From: Bacteroidales bacterium UBA1715
GTDB taxonomy: Bacteria > Bacteroidota > Bacteroidia > Bacteroidales > UBA1715
DNA length: 64,000 nucleotides
Assembly: GCA_002317135.1 (NCBI GenBank)
Contig: DCIX01000041.1
Location: forward strand, 22,384-86,383
Direction of reading: 5' to 3'
The notes below the pieces were generated by a model. It saw only the letters and a program-made list of their open reading frames with translations. It was not told where the DNA came from and ran no database searches. Made by a program: the position numbers and the translations under genes. This document shows positions 36,802-46,500 of the stretch, piece after piece (positions within the stretch are counted from its first letter, which is position 1; each line of letters starts with the position of its first letter).

Positions 36802-37629
36802 TCAACTTTCAATCACAACTCTACCAGCAACTACCGATACCATCTTATCTTTTTGCAACGCATCAATAAGTTCTTGTACAAGGCTCAAATCGTAGCCTAT
36901 AAACTCTGATATTTCAGAAACGTCCAATGGACCTTTTTGTAACAAACAACGCAATACAGCGGCTCTTTTTTGTCTAAACGAGCCTTCAAACTTCGATTGT
37001 GTAGTATGCTTTTTCGACATTTTATTGAAATTGCCTTCAGTCTTCTTCAAATAAGTGCCATAATCCATCAACGCCCAATACCATTGGCGTGGATTTTCGG
37101 CATACAATGTCTGTTTGGCTAAATCGTGTAACACCGATTCATCAATTTTTTCGGTTTGGTTATGCAAGAAAGTGTAGATAAGAACCGTGCGCACATTTGT
37201 TTCCAAAAAGATCAACGGCTGATTAAATGCATATACCAAGATTGAAGCTGCGGTATTTTCTCCTATTCCCGGGCAAGAGCGAAGAAAGGCTTCGTCGGTT
37301 GGAAAACTGCCATTCTCAACTATTTTTTGTGCCGTCTGGTGCAAAAAACGGGCTCTTCGGTTGTAACCCAATCCCGACCAATGTGCTAAAACTTCCTGGA
37401 AATCAGCGTGAGCTAAGTCTTCCAAAATCGGAAACGCTTCGATAAATTCAGCAAACTTCTGCATTACGCGTGGCACCTGCGTTTGTTGCAGCATAATTTC
37501 CGAAAGTAAAATAAAATAAGGAGTTGTATCGGAACGCCAAGGCATTTCACGATACAACTCCTTTCCTTTTGCTAAAACAGTTTGCTGAAATTCAGCTATT
37601 TGTTCAGCCGACAACTGAATGTTATTCAT
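36802..37629 (-). CDS. MutY-like adenine glycosylase without Fe-S cluster (HhH-GPD)
   Basis: 275 residues. HhH-GPD fold: MPWRSDTTPYF, SEIMLQQTQVPRV with Glu44 at the MutY catalytic Glu position, the helix-hairpin-helix CPGIGENTAASIL, and FLETNVRTVLIY in which the catalytic-type Asp is replaced by Glu143. The four Cys that bind the 4Fe-4S cluster in MutY are absent; the region after TYLKK contains no Cys. The C-terminus resembles a winged helix (LLQKGPLDVSEISEFIGY). It probably removes mispaired bases, but specificity is not certain. Overlaps terC by 8 bases. Confidence 0.82.
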   Translation of the reverse strand: MNNIQLSAEQIAEFQQTVLAKGKELYREMPWRSDTTPYFILLSEIMLQQTQVPRVMQKFAEFIEAFPILEDLAHADFQEVLAHWSGLGYNRRARFLHQTAQKIVENGSFPTDEAFLRSCPGIGENTAASILVYAFNQPLIFLETNVRTVLIYTFLHNQTEKIDESVLHDLAKQTLYAENPRQWYWALMDYGTYLKKTEGNFNKMSKKHTTQSKFEGSFRQKRAAVLRCLLQKGPLDVSEISEFIGYDLSLVQELIDALQKDKMVSVVAGRVVIES

Positions 37630-38605
37630 TATTGCCGGATTGTTTCTTCTTGCTAATTATAATAGATGCAATAATGCCAACAGTAAGAATTACTGCTATT
37701 ACAAGCAAAGATATTCCGATTGGAATGTGTACAACTTCCATCAACAACATCTTTACAGCAATGAAAAGTAATAACACTACCAAACTATATTTAATGTACT
37801 CAAATTTCGACATTGCCGAAGCAAGAACAAAATACAACGAGCGTAATCCTAATATTGCACAAATATTCGATGTAAAGACAATAAAAGGATCCGTTGTGAT
37901 TGAAAATATTGCAGGAATAGAATCAACGGCAAACAAAACATCGGTAGTTTCAATTACAACCAAAACGACAAGCAAAGGCGTTACCGCCTTTACGCCGTTT
38001 GGTAATTTTGTAAAGAAATTTCCTCCATCAAGTTCAGAACTTACTGGATAGAATTTACGTATCATTCGAATAAAAAAGTTCTTGTCCGCATCGAATTCGT
38101 CGTCTTTTCCAAACAACATTTTTAACGCAGAAACAAGCAACAATGCACCGAACACATACATAATCCAAGAGAAACGGTTTACCAAAGCTGCTCCTAACAC
38201 TATCATAATGCCACGGAAAACCAAGGCTCCAAGTATTCCCCAGAACAACACTTCGTGTTGATATTTTGCTGGAATCTTGAAATAGGCAAACAACATAGCC
38301 ATAACAAATATATTGTCGAGACTAAGCGCTTTCTCAATCAAATAACCAGTAAGGAATTTTAATCCTGCATCAGCACCATCTTTAATAGCTGCATCCGGAC
38401 TTTCTGACAACAAGTTACAGAAATCAGCATCGTAGGCAAAATAAAGAACTACATTGAACGCCAACGAGCATCCAATCCATAAACAAGTCATTTTTAATGC
38501 TTCCGACATAGAGATTTCGTGTTTTTCCCTATTAAAAACACCTAAATCTAGTGCCAAAAGCACAAAAACAAAAATCAAAAACAGTATCCAGACTAGATAG
38601 TGCAT
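37622..38605 (-). CDS. TerC/Alx family membrane protein
   Basis: 327 residues with about nine hydrophobic helices. Family signatures: LALDLGVFNREKHEISMSEA in helix one to two, YLIEKALSLDNIFV, FAYFKIPAKYQHEVLFWGIL, VVIETTDVLFAVDSIPAIF and ICAILGLRSLYFVL, with the conserved Asp residues (DNIF, DSIPA). TerC/Alx proteins handle Mn2+ or other metal export and, in some hosts, help metallate exported proteins. No yybP-ykoY type riboswitch was recognised upstream. Its stop overlaps the mutY-like start by 8 bases, so the two are co-translated. Confidence 0.92.
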   Translation of the reverse strand: MHYLVWILFLIFVFVLLALDLGVFNREKHEISMSEALKMTCLWIGCSLAFNVVLYFAYDADFCNLLSESPDAAIKDGADAGLKFLTGYLIEKALSLDNIFVMAMLFAYFKIPAKYQHEVLFWGILGALVFRGIMIVLGAALVNRFSWIMYVFGALLLVSALKMLFGKDDEFDADKNFFIRMIRKFYPVSSELDGGNFFTKLPNGVKAVTPLLVVLVVIETTDVLFAVDSIPAIFSITTDPFIVFTSNICAILGLRSLYFVLASAMSKFEYIKYSLVVLLLFIAVKMLLMEVVHIPIGISLLVIAVILTVGIIASIIISKKKQSGNNE

Positions 38606-38615
38606 ATAGTATTAA

Positions 38616-39113
38616 TTAAAATTTGTAACGAGCTGATAATGTTGGCCACAAAGCGTGCAAAAGAACATCACCGTTCAAAGAAACGCCATCACCAAAATAA
38701 GGACCTACAACTGGACGGAAGTCAGCAGAAAGTTGTAGTGGGAACCAGAATGTATATTCCAAACCTACCATACCTGCAACACCTACAAATACGCCAAGTT
38801 CATCTCTATCTTTTTCAACATTGTAACGATTCCAATCAATACCAGCAGCACCACCAACACCAAGGTACCAGTTCCATTCACCTTTTGGAGACCAATCTGG
38901 AGAAGCGATAATCCAGTTATAAACAGCAGAAACTTGAGTTCCTTTTAAGTTATTCCATACACCAGCATCAAATTCCCAGAAGTTAGAAGAACCAGCTTCA
39001 CGTTGGTAAGAAACTTCTAAAATGTTTGAAAGACGAGCACCAATAGCTCTGTGTTGTGCCATAGCACCCATTGTAAACATGCTTAATAATGCAACTACTA
39101 ATAATTTTTTCAT
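38616..39113 (-). CDS. Small outer-membrane beta-barrel protein
   Basis: 165 residues from ATG 39113, which gives a clean signal peptide (MKKLLVVALLSMFTMGAMAQ); the longer frame to 39164 overlaps the DUF5723 gene and adds an unrelated leader. The rest alternates as expected for an 8-stranded barrel and ends LWPTLSARYKF, with the C-terminal Phe common to outer-membrane proteins. Function unknown. Last gene of the four-gene envelope cluster; its start lies 31 bases after the DUF5723 stop. Confidence 0.78.
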   Translation of the reverse strand: MKKLLVVALLSMFTMGAMAQHRAIGARLSNILEVSYQREAGSSNFWEFDAGVWNNLKGTQVSAVYNWIIASPDWSPKGEWNWYLGVGGAAGIDWNRYNVEKDRDELGVFVGVAGMVGLEYTFWFPLQLSADFRPVVGPYFGDGVSLNGDVLLHALWPTLSARYKF

Positions 39114-39144
39114 TTTTTTATAAAATTTAATAATTAATGATTTA

Positions 39145-40662
39145 CTATTTCGAATAAGGAACAACCCCTTTGTTCTTGTTTTTCTTATCGTCTAACAATG
39201 AAGCACCACGATTACTCTTATCGTCACGGCTTCCGTTCTTTTGAACGCATCCTAATACAATATTGCATCCCATACGCATACTTACCGAACGAGCACCGGC
39301 AGGGAACAACAACGCACCAATCAAGTTATCGGAAACAAAATACCATTGGAATGGTCCAGGATGTACGGTAAATCCAACACCAATGTTATTGTAGTTTCCA
39401 TTTATGAATGAATAACTCAATGTCGCCGCAGTAAATTTGAACGGTTTAAAGTTCGCAGTAACCGTAGCAGACGAGCGTACTTTATTAGGCAAAATCTCGA
39501 ACTTACCCAACAAACCTAACGACAAGCGTTTTGTTGCTCTATAACGAACTCCGGCATATATTTTCGTTGGCAGTTTTGTTGTGTATGCACCTTCTTTATA
39601 ATTGATTTCCTTAAAATTAGCCACAATTGAATCTAAATCAATTGTTTCGGCAAAATCATTGAACTGCAAATTATAAATGTTCACACCTTCAAAGCGCATA
39701 GAATCTTCGTCGTACAAGGCAAATTGACTTGCATTTGTTTTCCAACGAATCATACCCAAATCTTCAACACTTGCAAAAGCTGCCAAAGAACTTGTAATAT
39801 CTTTTGTAAAACCGAAATCAAATGCAGCACCATAATTACCTGTCATCAAGGCATAATCTTTCACAATTGTACCAACCGATTCTTCACTAAAATCAGTGAA
39901 ATTCATTTCATCTACATAGCCATCATCATTAAGCGTAACTTCCAAAGGAAGGTTTGTATTTATGGTATATTCAGACTTTATATTAATGTAGTTTGTCCGT
40001 TCTTGCGTATTTAACTCTATCTTCGACGAAGTTGTTGCCAAGTTAGCCACACCAACAAGCAATTTCGCACGGAAACCAGCAGCGAATGTCTTTGTAACTT
40101 GACTCGCAAATCCTAACGACAATTGATGGAAATACGTTACATTCACGCCAAGTCCTGTAAAATCAGCATTACGAACTGCATCGTTACCTTTAGCCGCAAA
40201 TTCAAACAACGACTTAGGCATACCAACATCGGAAATCATTCGTTCCGACAAGTCAAAAGATAAGAAAGACTTCTTCCCTAGTTTGAAACCGAAGTTCAAC
40301 AAATCCATCTGTAAATCAAGCGATGTATAGTTGACCTTACGCAATTTTTTTAAGAAATCGTCGATGTTTGCCGTTGGATGCAATGGCGTAATCAAAGAAT
40401 CCTTGTACGCACCTTCACCATGGAAAATAACATCGCTATAATCAACAGGAAGATTTACGGCAACCGTCATAGATGGTGGCAATTGACCAAACAAAGGAAT
40501 AATAAGACCTCCAATGTAGAACTTGCAGTTTGGAAATTGCGATGGATTTATGAAAGATGATTGAGGAACACGTTCCATCAAATACATCGTATTGTCGATT
40601 TGGGCAAATGTTGCGTCAAACAACAACAAAGAAAGCAATATGGTAAGTAATTTTTTCTTCAT
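39145..40662 (-). CDS. DUF5723 family outer-membrane protein
   Basis: 505 residues. Signal peptide ending DATFAQ, then NTMYLMERVPQSSFINPSQFP, the opening typical of DUF5723, a Bacteroidota family related to PorP/SprF- and FadL-like barrels. Repeated amphipathic strands such as LSFDLSERMISD, LSLGFASQVTKTFAAGFRAK and LSLGLLGKFEILPNK follow. The C-terminus ends in a charged tail (SRDDKSNRGASLL, then Lys-rich). Function not established. 2 bases after the 749-residue lipoprotein gene, so tightly coupled to it. Confidence 0.85.
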   Translation of the reverse strand: MKKKLLTILLSLLLFDATFAQIDNTMYLMERVPQSSFINPSQFPNCKFYIGGLIIPLFGQLPPSMTVAVNLPVDYSDVIFHGEGAYKDSLITPLHPTANIDDFLKKLRKVNYTSLDLQMDLLNFGFKLGKKSFLSFDLSERMISDVGMPKSLFEFAAKGNDAVRNADFTGLGVNVTYFHQLSLGFASQVTKTFAAGFRAKLLVGVANLATTSSKIELNTQERTNYINIKSEYTINTNLPLEVTLNDDGYVDEMNFTDFSEESVGTIVKDYALMTGNYGAAFDFGFTKDITSSLAAFASVEDLGMIRWKTNASQFALYDEDSMRFEGVNIYNLQFNDFAETIDLDSIVANFKEINYKEGAYTTKLPTKIYAGVRYRATKRLSLGLLGKFEILPNKVRSSATVTANFKPFKFTAATLSYSFINGNYNNIGVGFTVHPGPFQWYFVSDNLIGALLFPAGARSVSMRMGCNIVLGCVQKNGSRDDKSNRGASLLDDKKNKNKGVVPYSK

Positions 40663-40664
40663 AG

Positions 40665-42914
40665 TTATTTGCTAGTATAAATAAATTTACAATCAGCCGC
40701 CAAATTTAATTTGAGGCCATAATATGAATAGAAAATAACTGGCACATCGCCATTCTTATCTGTTTCCAATAGAATTTCTACTAGTAATTTATTGGCTTGC
40801 TTAAAGTTATCCAACATAGGATTACCTTTTTCCAATGTTATTTCTTCTTCAGATGTTCTCTTTGCATCGCGAGCGACTTTACCATTTGTTGTTGGAGCAG
40901 ATTCCAATACTACCATATCGAGCGTTCCCAAATATTGTTTATCTGCCGCCAATGTCGTATCCATCAACGAAAGTTTCATTGTGGCACTAACCGGAAGTTG
41001 ATGTTCCGTATTGATATACAAACGAACTCGCTCAATAGCCGACAAATCACCTAAATCAGACATATCCAACGGAACTTCTTGTTGAATAACAAGATTCTTG
41101 GCAGACATATTTAATGGCAACTCAATTTCTACACCCAAGCGAGCACTACCTTTATTGGAGATGCAGTTAAAAATTGGTTCGCCATAAGGAATATCGGCAT
41201 TCACATGGAATGTTCCCGCATAATTAATCTTGCTTGGCAACATATTGATAAAATCAACAATGTTCGAAGTGTTTTTGTTTATATTATATTGATTCTTACG
41301 AGCATATCCGTTAGAAACCGAGTCGCAAGTTGGACGATGAACTGTCCATAAATTCGCATAACCAGCAAAAGCATCTATCGCATTACCTTTATCGTCCTTA
41401 CCAACGATATTTAATTCCAAATTTCCACCAATTCCCACCGGATTTTCGAAATTGATACGGATTTTAGGATCATAAAATTTCAAATCGCCAGTAACATAGT
41501 CAGACACAAATTCTTTTAAGTCAAAATCCAACTCTTCGTTGAATAAATCTTGGTCGAATCGTGCCAAATCACCTTCGGCGTATGCAAACACAATGCTATC
41601 AGGGTTAGTAATTTCCACCTTTATATATTGTTCTGGACCGAAATACAACATTCCACCAGTAGTATTTACCTTATATCCTACCTTAATAGGAATTGAATTA
41701 TATGCTTGATTAGGATTTTGTGTCAAATCAATATTGTTGTTATCCAAATACCAATCATCGGAATATGTTGGATGTTCGTTTGTCATTTTTGCATGTTTAC
41801 GAATAGGAGTTTTTCCTAGTGAATCAACCGAAGGAAATTCTACGATAAATTCAGTAGCCAAACCAATTGTAGAAGTTATATCGTAATGGAAACGGCCTTT
41901 TTCAACCAATACACGATATAATTTTCGGTCTAAGTCCTCGTCACGCATTGTCATGTATGTAATAGTATCCATACTTAACTCTTGCACTGGCACATAAGCT
42001 TTACCAGCGTATGCAACCAAATTCTTCATATCAATATTCAAAAGAATACCCATATTATCAAAATCTGTCACTACACTCGAAGCTTGAGCAATGCGAAGAT
42101 TTTTGAAACTAAAATAGAATTCGCTATTTAAATATGAGGAATCAATGTCGTTATAGATTCGTTTTTGTGGTCCACCTTGCGAAATCCAGCTTGGGTAGTT
42201 CGAGTAATCGAAAGTGGCAAATTCCACATATTCACCTTTGTCATTGTAAGAACCAATCACAACATCGCAATAGAAATTGAAACCACAGGAATTCGTACAA
42301 GACAATGTTATGGAACCTGATTTAAGCACGATGAACTCAAACACATCCTTTACATTTATTTCCTTGCCAAAGTTTGCAATAATATAATCTTTTACTGCAT
42401 CAGGAATCATACCGCCAACAGGATATCTATGTTCTGTTGTTGCTGAATGTTCAGCCATAGTTACAAGCGGACCTGCAGCAATATATTCATCGTACACACT
42501 GCTACTAAAATTATCCTTAATCAAATCATTTATAGACACATAGCCAATTGGGAACGACACATCCGAAATTTCTACAGGATCAAGTGTCAAAGTTGTATCG
42601 TATGGTTCTACCAAAGGCAAATGCATAACATCAATTAAGCGAGCAGTATCCATAATGTAATTAAATTGGATAACCTTATCATCGCTATTTGAGCCATATC
42701 CCAAAGTCGATTCGCTCACATGCTCAAGCGTATCCTTGCGTTCTTTAGCTATATTTACCAAAGTTAAATCAGCCTTTGCAATAGGCAAAGCAAGCGAAGG
42801 ATTCCATTCGATTTCGTCAGAGAATTTCTCTTTCAAATCAAAATTATCCTTAACACACGATGACAACGCAACGCCAATTATAGCCACAAAAAGTACTTGT
42901 ATATATCTCTTCAT
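40665..42914 (-). CDS. Large lipoprotein of unknown function
   Basis: 749 residues with a classical lipobox (IIGVALSSC, Cys20). The mature part is beta-rich and begins VKDNFDLKEKFSDEIEWNPS, followed by SLALPIAKADLTLVNIA; repeated sandwich-like segments (for example SIPIKVGYKVNTTGG, GIGGNLELNIVGKDDKG) suggest an all-beta repeat protein. Bacteroidota lipoproteins of this layout often accompany DUF5723 barrels. 9 bases after the 911-residue membrane protein gene and 2 bases before DUF5723. Function not recognised. Confidence 0.75.
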   Translation of the reverse strand: MKRYIQVLFVAIIGVALSSCVKDNFDLKEKFSDEIEWNPSLALPIAKADLTLVNIAKERKDTLEHVSESTLGYGSNSDDKVIQFNYIMDTARLIDVMHLPLVEPYDTTLTLDPVEISDVSFPIGYVSINDLIKDNFSSSVYDEYIAAGPLVTMAEHSATTEHRYPVGGMIPDAVKDYIIANFGKEINVKDVFEFIVLKSGSITLSCTNSCGFNFYCDVVIGSYNDKGEYVEFATFDYSNYPSWISQGGPQKRIYNDIDSSYLNSEFYFSFKNLRIAQASSVVTDFDNMGILLNIDMKNLVAYAGKAYVPVQELSMDTITYMTMRDEDLDRKLYRVLVEKGRFHYDITSTIGLATEFIVEFPSVDSLGKTPIRKHAKMTNEHPTYSDDWYLDNNNIDLTQNPNQAYNSIPIKVGYKVNTTGGMLYFGPEQYIKVEITNPDSIVFAYAEGDLARFDQDLFNEELDFDLKEFVSDYVTGDLKFYDPKIRINFENPVGIGGNLELNIVGKDDKGNAIDAFAGYANLWTVHRPTCDSVSNGYARKNQYNINKNTSNIVDFINMLPSKINYAGTFHVNADIPYGEPIFNCISNKGSARLGVEIELPLNMSAKNLVIQQEVPLDMSDLGDLSAIERVRLYINTEHQLPVSATMKLSLMDTTLAADKQYLGTLDMVVLESAPTTNGKVARDAKRTSEEEITLEKGNPMLDNFKQANKLLVEILLETDKNGDVPVIFYSYYGLKLNLAADCKFIYTSK

Positions 42915-42923
42915 GTTCTATTT

Positions 42924-45659
42924 TTATTTTACGGTGTAATAATACAACATTTTTTGTTCCCCACCAACCACAACATCAAAACTGTTAGTTGAACCATCTC
43001 CTACTCCTATGTCAAAATTCGACTGTCCCTCCATTGGGAAGCCTTTTTCCATAGAACCATTTGATTTGAGAACATACATTTTATTTTTTTCATCCAACAA
43101 GCAGATGTATTTTTTCTCACCAACAGTCTTCACACGCAACGATGTAATGATATTTGAAGCGGAATACGAGAACATTTTCTTACCAGATTGCTGATATACA
43201 ACCAATTTACTTTCGTCTGCGAACAAGTAATCAAGATTACCATCGTCGTCTATATCTTCTGCTATAAAGATATGATGTTCAGATCGTTTGCCAAATTCAT
43301 CAATAGATTTCACTGTCCCATCAAGATAGATTTCCTTTACAATTCCGTCAACATCTGTCGTCACAAATCTCGACAAAGTTGCATCGGCACCTTGGTCAAA
43401 CACCATTGCAGAATGGTGACCGCGCTCAATAATTTCGGATACAGAAACACGCTCCTCACCTTTTCTGTTTACTATATATATATGGTATCTATCACTATAA
43501 ACTATATAATCCATTCCTTCGGAAGCTGCATGAACCAATTCATTACGAACAACGCCTTCGGCCTTTGCATTCCATTGCAAAGAACTACACAAACCATTTT
43601 CAAGCGAATACAAGCGTATAGTAGAATCAGCACAAGGAACAGCAATTCTATACTTTTTATTCTTATCGTAATCAAACACAGCAATATCTGCCGTAGCCGG
43701 AGCATCCAAAGTAATCGGGAAATTTAAAGGTTTCTCACCGTTTACATAATATAAATAGATACTTTTCGCCGTATTAAACAAATACTGTTGTTTATGATTC
43801 TTCATAATATCAACCGGATGAATATCGCCAATTATTGGACCATCCAATTGTGCAGACCAAAGTACACGATTTTCTTTCTTATTGTTTTGAATCATATAGA
43901 TACGATACGATTCATCCTGAACAAGCGTCACAAATTCACTTCGATGAGTAACAAACATAGATGGTTTTCCAATTACCAAAGAATCTAACGGAAAGCACCA
44001 CGAGAATGTTGGTTTATTGCTTTTTGTTTTTTCAAACGAACATAAGAAATCTGAATAATATTGACTATCGGAATCAGCAATCAATTGGAATGACACTGAA
44101 TTCATTGCCTGCAAAGTATCTGAGCAAGCATCTATCACAGAATTCACAGCCGAACCAAAGAAATCTTTAACAACATCGATAGCCTGAGGCATATATATAT
44201 ATGCATACAACGAATAACTTGATTTCACCTTATCGTTGAAATCCCTGAAATTATCGTTCTTAGTCAACACTTGATCTTTGTCCTTATCGATAATGAATGT
44301 AGTCAAAGCCATTTCCGAGTTTGCAAAAACAATATAGGAATCTACCACAGCAGCATAGGTTCCAGAAACACGATAGAACAAGTTTCCGAATAACTTTTGA
44401 GGAATATTCGACAATGTATCTACCAAAGTAAAGATGCGATACTCATTACCCATTGTCGATTGAAATGCGGAACTAGTCCCTACTCTTTCCTGCAACAAAG
44501 CTTCGGCATCGCTTGCAGAAGAAACCTTACAAATAGCATAGGCATTTTCATACTTATTGCTGCCAACATAGGCAGGCGTCATCGCAAATGCTAACTCACT
44601 ATCTATCAATTTATAAAACGATTTCACGAACGACTCATTCAAATCGCGAATAGTATTTTCGTAGTTTTTATAGTAGTTATTCTTCTGTAGATACAATTTA
44701 TAATTATCAAGAAAAAGTTCCTTGTTGCTTATGTGAACCGAAACAAAATACGACGTCGTGTACGGCAACACTGACAAAATTTCCCCCTTTTTTGCAGATT
44801 GTCCAGAAAATAAATGCAAGTAATCTTTTTCTGTTTCAAGACTATCAAGTGTTATAAGCCCATTTGCACGTATATTTTTTTCGGATGTAGCAATATCAAG
44901 AACAGACCAATTGGCAATTTGTGGAAATTTCGAAATCCTAGCCTTAAAGTCATTCGATGCATACAATTGAAATACTTCCGCCAATTTATTGTAATTCATA
45001 AATATACGAGCAGAAATACGAGATTGATTTGGTTTAATTTTCTCAAAATTATGATCGTTTTTCAAACTATTACCGTCCTTGTAACAACGAATAGAAGCCT
45101 CAACCGAAACCTTTGATTCGCCTAAAATCAACAAACCATCGCATACGGCAAATGCCAAACTTCTTCTTACTGTAGATGAATCGTCATACACATAGACCGT
45201 TTCTTCCTTATATTCATATTCCGAAGCATTAGAAATATGGAAAGCCTTCTCAACAACACCTTTCACTAAATTCGCTTTCAAATGTTCTTTAGAAGAAAGA
45301 ATAAAGACAAAATCTAATTTATTAATTCCCAGCTTATTAACAACAAAGAACAACTCATTTTTACGAAATTCAACAAAGCGTTCGTCATTTCGCAATACAG
45401 AATCAATATTGTAAATAAAGTGACGGCATTGCTCAATCATTTCTAGCTTGGAAAATCTGTCCCAAAAATCTATATCAGACCCCAAAACATCGGCAGCATT
45501 GCCAATATTTTTTATCTGAACAACCAAGGCAACATCAGAAGGAATAGCACCAACGGCATCAATTTCCTCCTTGGGACCACTTTTAACGAAAATTACAGTT
45601 AGTATAGAAATGCCTAACAGACAAGCAATTACTATAGACCAAATCAATTTCCGTTGCAT
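42924..45659 (-). CDS. Membrane-anchored protein, DUF3352-like with beta-propeller-like C-terminus
   Basis: 911 residues from ATG 45659, supported by the -7 box TATCTTTG at 45675-45682; the frame upstream to 45788 overlaps the promoter. One N-terminal transmembrane helix (about 6-25) is followed by AIPSDVALVVQIKNIGNAADVL, typical of DUF3352-type proteins that begin with such an anchor. From about residue 600 on, repeated blades (for example ATADIAVFDYDKNKKYRIAV, DDDGNLDYLFADESKLVVYQ) suggest an integrin-alpha/VCBS or WD-like propeller. First gene of the four-gene envelope cluster; function unknown. Confidence 0.72.
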   Translation of the reverse strand: MQRKLIWSIVIACLLGISILTVIFVKSGPKEEIDAVGAIPSDVALVVQIKNIGNAADVLGSDIDFWDRFSKLEMIEQCRHFIYNIDSVLRNDERFVEFRKNELFFVVNKLGINKLDFVFILSSKEHLKANLVKGVVEKAFHISNASEYEYKEETVYVYDDSSTVRRSLAFAVCDGLLILGESKVSVEASIRCYKDGNSLKNDHNFEKIKPNQSRISARIFMNYNKLAEVFQLYASNDFKARISKFPQIANWSVLDIATSEKNIRANGLITLDSLETEKDYLHLFSGQSAKKGEILSVLPYTTSYFVSVHISNKELFLDNYKLYLQKNNYYKNYENTIRDLNESFVKSFYKLIDSELAFAMTPAYVGSNKYENAYAICKVSSASDAEALLQERVGTSSAFQSTMGNEYRIFTLVDTLSNIPQKLFGNLFYRVSGTYAAVVDSYIVFANSEMALTTFIIDKDKDQVLTKNDNFRDFNDKVKSSYSLYAYIYMPQAIDVVKDFFGSAVNSVIDACSDTLQAMNSVSFQLIADSDSQYYSDFLCSFEKTKSNKPTFSWCFPLDSLVIGKPSMFVTHRSEFVTLVQDESYRIYMIQNNKKENRVLWSAQLDGPIIGDIHPVDIMKNHKQQYLFNTAKSIYLYYVNGEKPLNFPITLDAPATADIAVFDYDKNKKYRIAVPCADSTIRLYSLENGLCSSLQWNAKAEGVVRNELVHAASEGMDYIVYSDRYHIYIVNRKGEERVSVSEIIERGHHSAMVFDQGADATLSRFVTTDVDGIVKEIYLDGTVKSIDEFGKRSEHHIFIAEDIDDDGNLDYLFADESKLVVYQQSGKKMFSYSASNIITSLRVKTVGEKKYICLLDEKNKMYVLKSNGSMEKGFPMEGQSNFDIGVGDGSTNSFDVVVGGEQKMLYYYTVK

Positions 45660-45674
45660 ACATTCAAATTTTGC

Positions 45675-45682
45675 CAAAGATA
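45675..45682 (-). promoter_or_regulatory. -7 box (TATCTTTG) for the four-gene envelope cluster
   Basis: TATCTTTG on the minus strand, 15 bases upstream of ATG 45659; supports the shorter start. Confidence 0.5.
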
Positions 45683-45825
45683 ACAAATCATTATTATTAA
45701 GAAAAGATATTCTAGAAAATTCGAAATTTCTTAACAGGTATGTTACTTTTCTGTATAAAATTTGACTATTTACGAAATGGAAGTACATAATCTCGAAGTT
45801 TTTTCAAAGAAAACCACCACAACCT

Positions 45826-45855
45826 TTTGTAAATAGAGAAATTAGAATATCTTTG
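45826..45855 (+). promoter_or_regulatory. Bacteroidota-type promoter for rpsP
   Basis: TTTG at 45826-45829 and TATCTTTG at 45848-45855, spaced 18 bases. ATG 45890 is 34 bases downstream of the -7 box. Confidence 0.6.
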
Positions 45856-45889
45856 CAGCGAATTATTAACAATTTTAAAAACAAATACA

Positions 45890-46435
45890 ATGGCTGTAAA
45901 GATTAGATTATCAAGACACGGTCGAAAGGCGAGTCCTTTCTATCACATTGTAGCTGCTGATAGCAGACGCTCACGTGATGGCAAATTTATCGAGAAAATC
46001 GGTACGTACAATCCAACTACAAATCCTGCAACTGTAGAATTGAAATTCGACAGAGCATTATATTGGTTGGAAGTTGGTGCAGAAACTACTGATACTGCAC
46101 GTTCAATCTTGCAAAAAGAAGGTGTTCTTTACATGAAACACTTAAAAGGTGGTGTAAAGAAAGGTGCTTTTGACGAAGCTACTTTGGAAAAGAAATTCCA
46201 AGCTTTCATGGATGCAAAACAAAAGAAAGCAGATGCTTTCACTTCTAAATTGAACTCTGAAGCTGCTTCTGCTGCTAAGAAAAAATTAGAAGAAGAAATT
46301 GAAATCAACAAACAACGCGAAGCTAAGATTGCAGAAAAGAACGCTGCTCTTGCTGCCGCTGAAGCTGAAAAAGCTGCAGAAGCTGCTGCTGAAGAAGCAC
46401 CTGCTGCTGAAGCAACTGAAACTCCAGCTGAATAA
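45890..46435 (+). CDS. rpsP: 30S ribosomal protein S16
   Basis: 181 residues. The first 80 or so are a normal S16 ([39 protein letters not shown]). The rest is a Lys/Ala/Glu-rich helical extension ending [14 protein letters not shown], a feature of Bacteroidota S16 that roughly doubles its length. Role: small-subunit assembly. Followed by a hairpin at 46458-46482 and then rimM, a gene pair conserved in many bacteria. Confidence 0.97.
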   Translation: MAVKIRLSRHGRKASPFYHIVAADSRRSRDGKFIEKIGTYNPTTNPATVELKFDRALYWLEVGAETTDTARSILQKEGVLYMKHLKGGVKKGAFDEATLEKKFQAFMDAKQKKADAFTSKLNSEAASAAKKKLEEEIEINKQREAKIAEKNAALAAAEAEKAAEAAAEEAPAAEATETPAE

Positions 46436-46457
46436 GATTTTCAACTCGAAACAAATG

Positions 46458-46491
46458 AGGGTGTTCAATTTTTGGACACCCTTTCTTTTAT
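46458..46491 (+). terminator. Terminator or attenuator between rpsP and rimM
   Basis: Stem AGGGTGTTC/GGACACCCT with a 7-base loop (46458-46482, one G-T pair) followed by TTCTTTTA. It may lower rimM expression relative to rpsP. Confidence 0.65.
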
Positions 46492-46500
46492 ACCATTACA

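Noticed and set aside
45660..45788. Longer start for the DUF3352-like protein
   Set aside because: The extension crosses a consensus -7 box and gives no membrane anchor at the N-terminus; ATG 45659 does.
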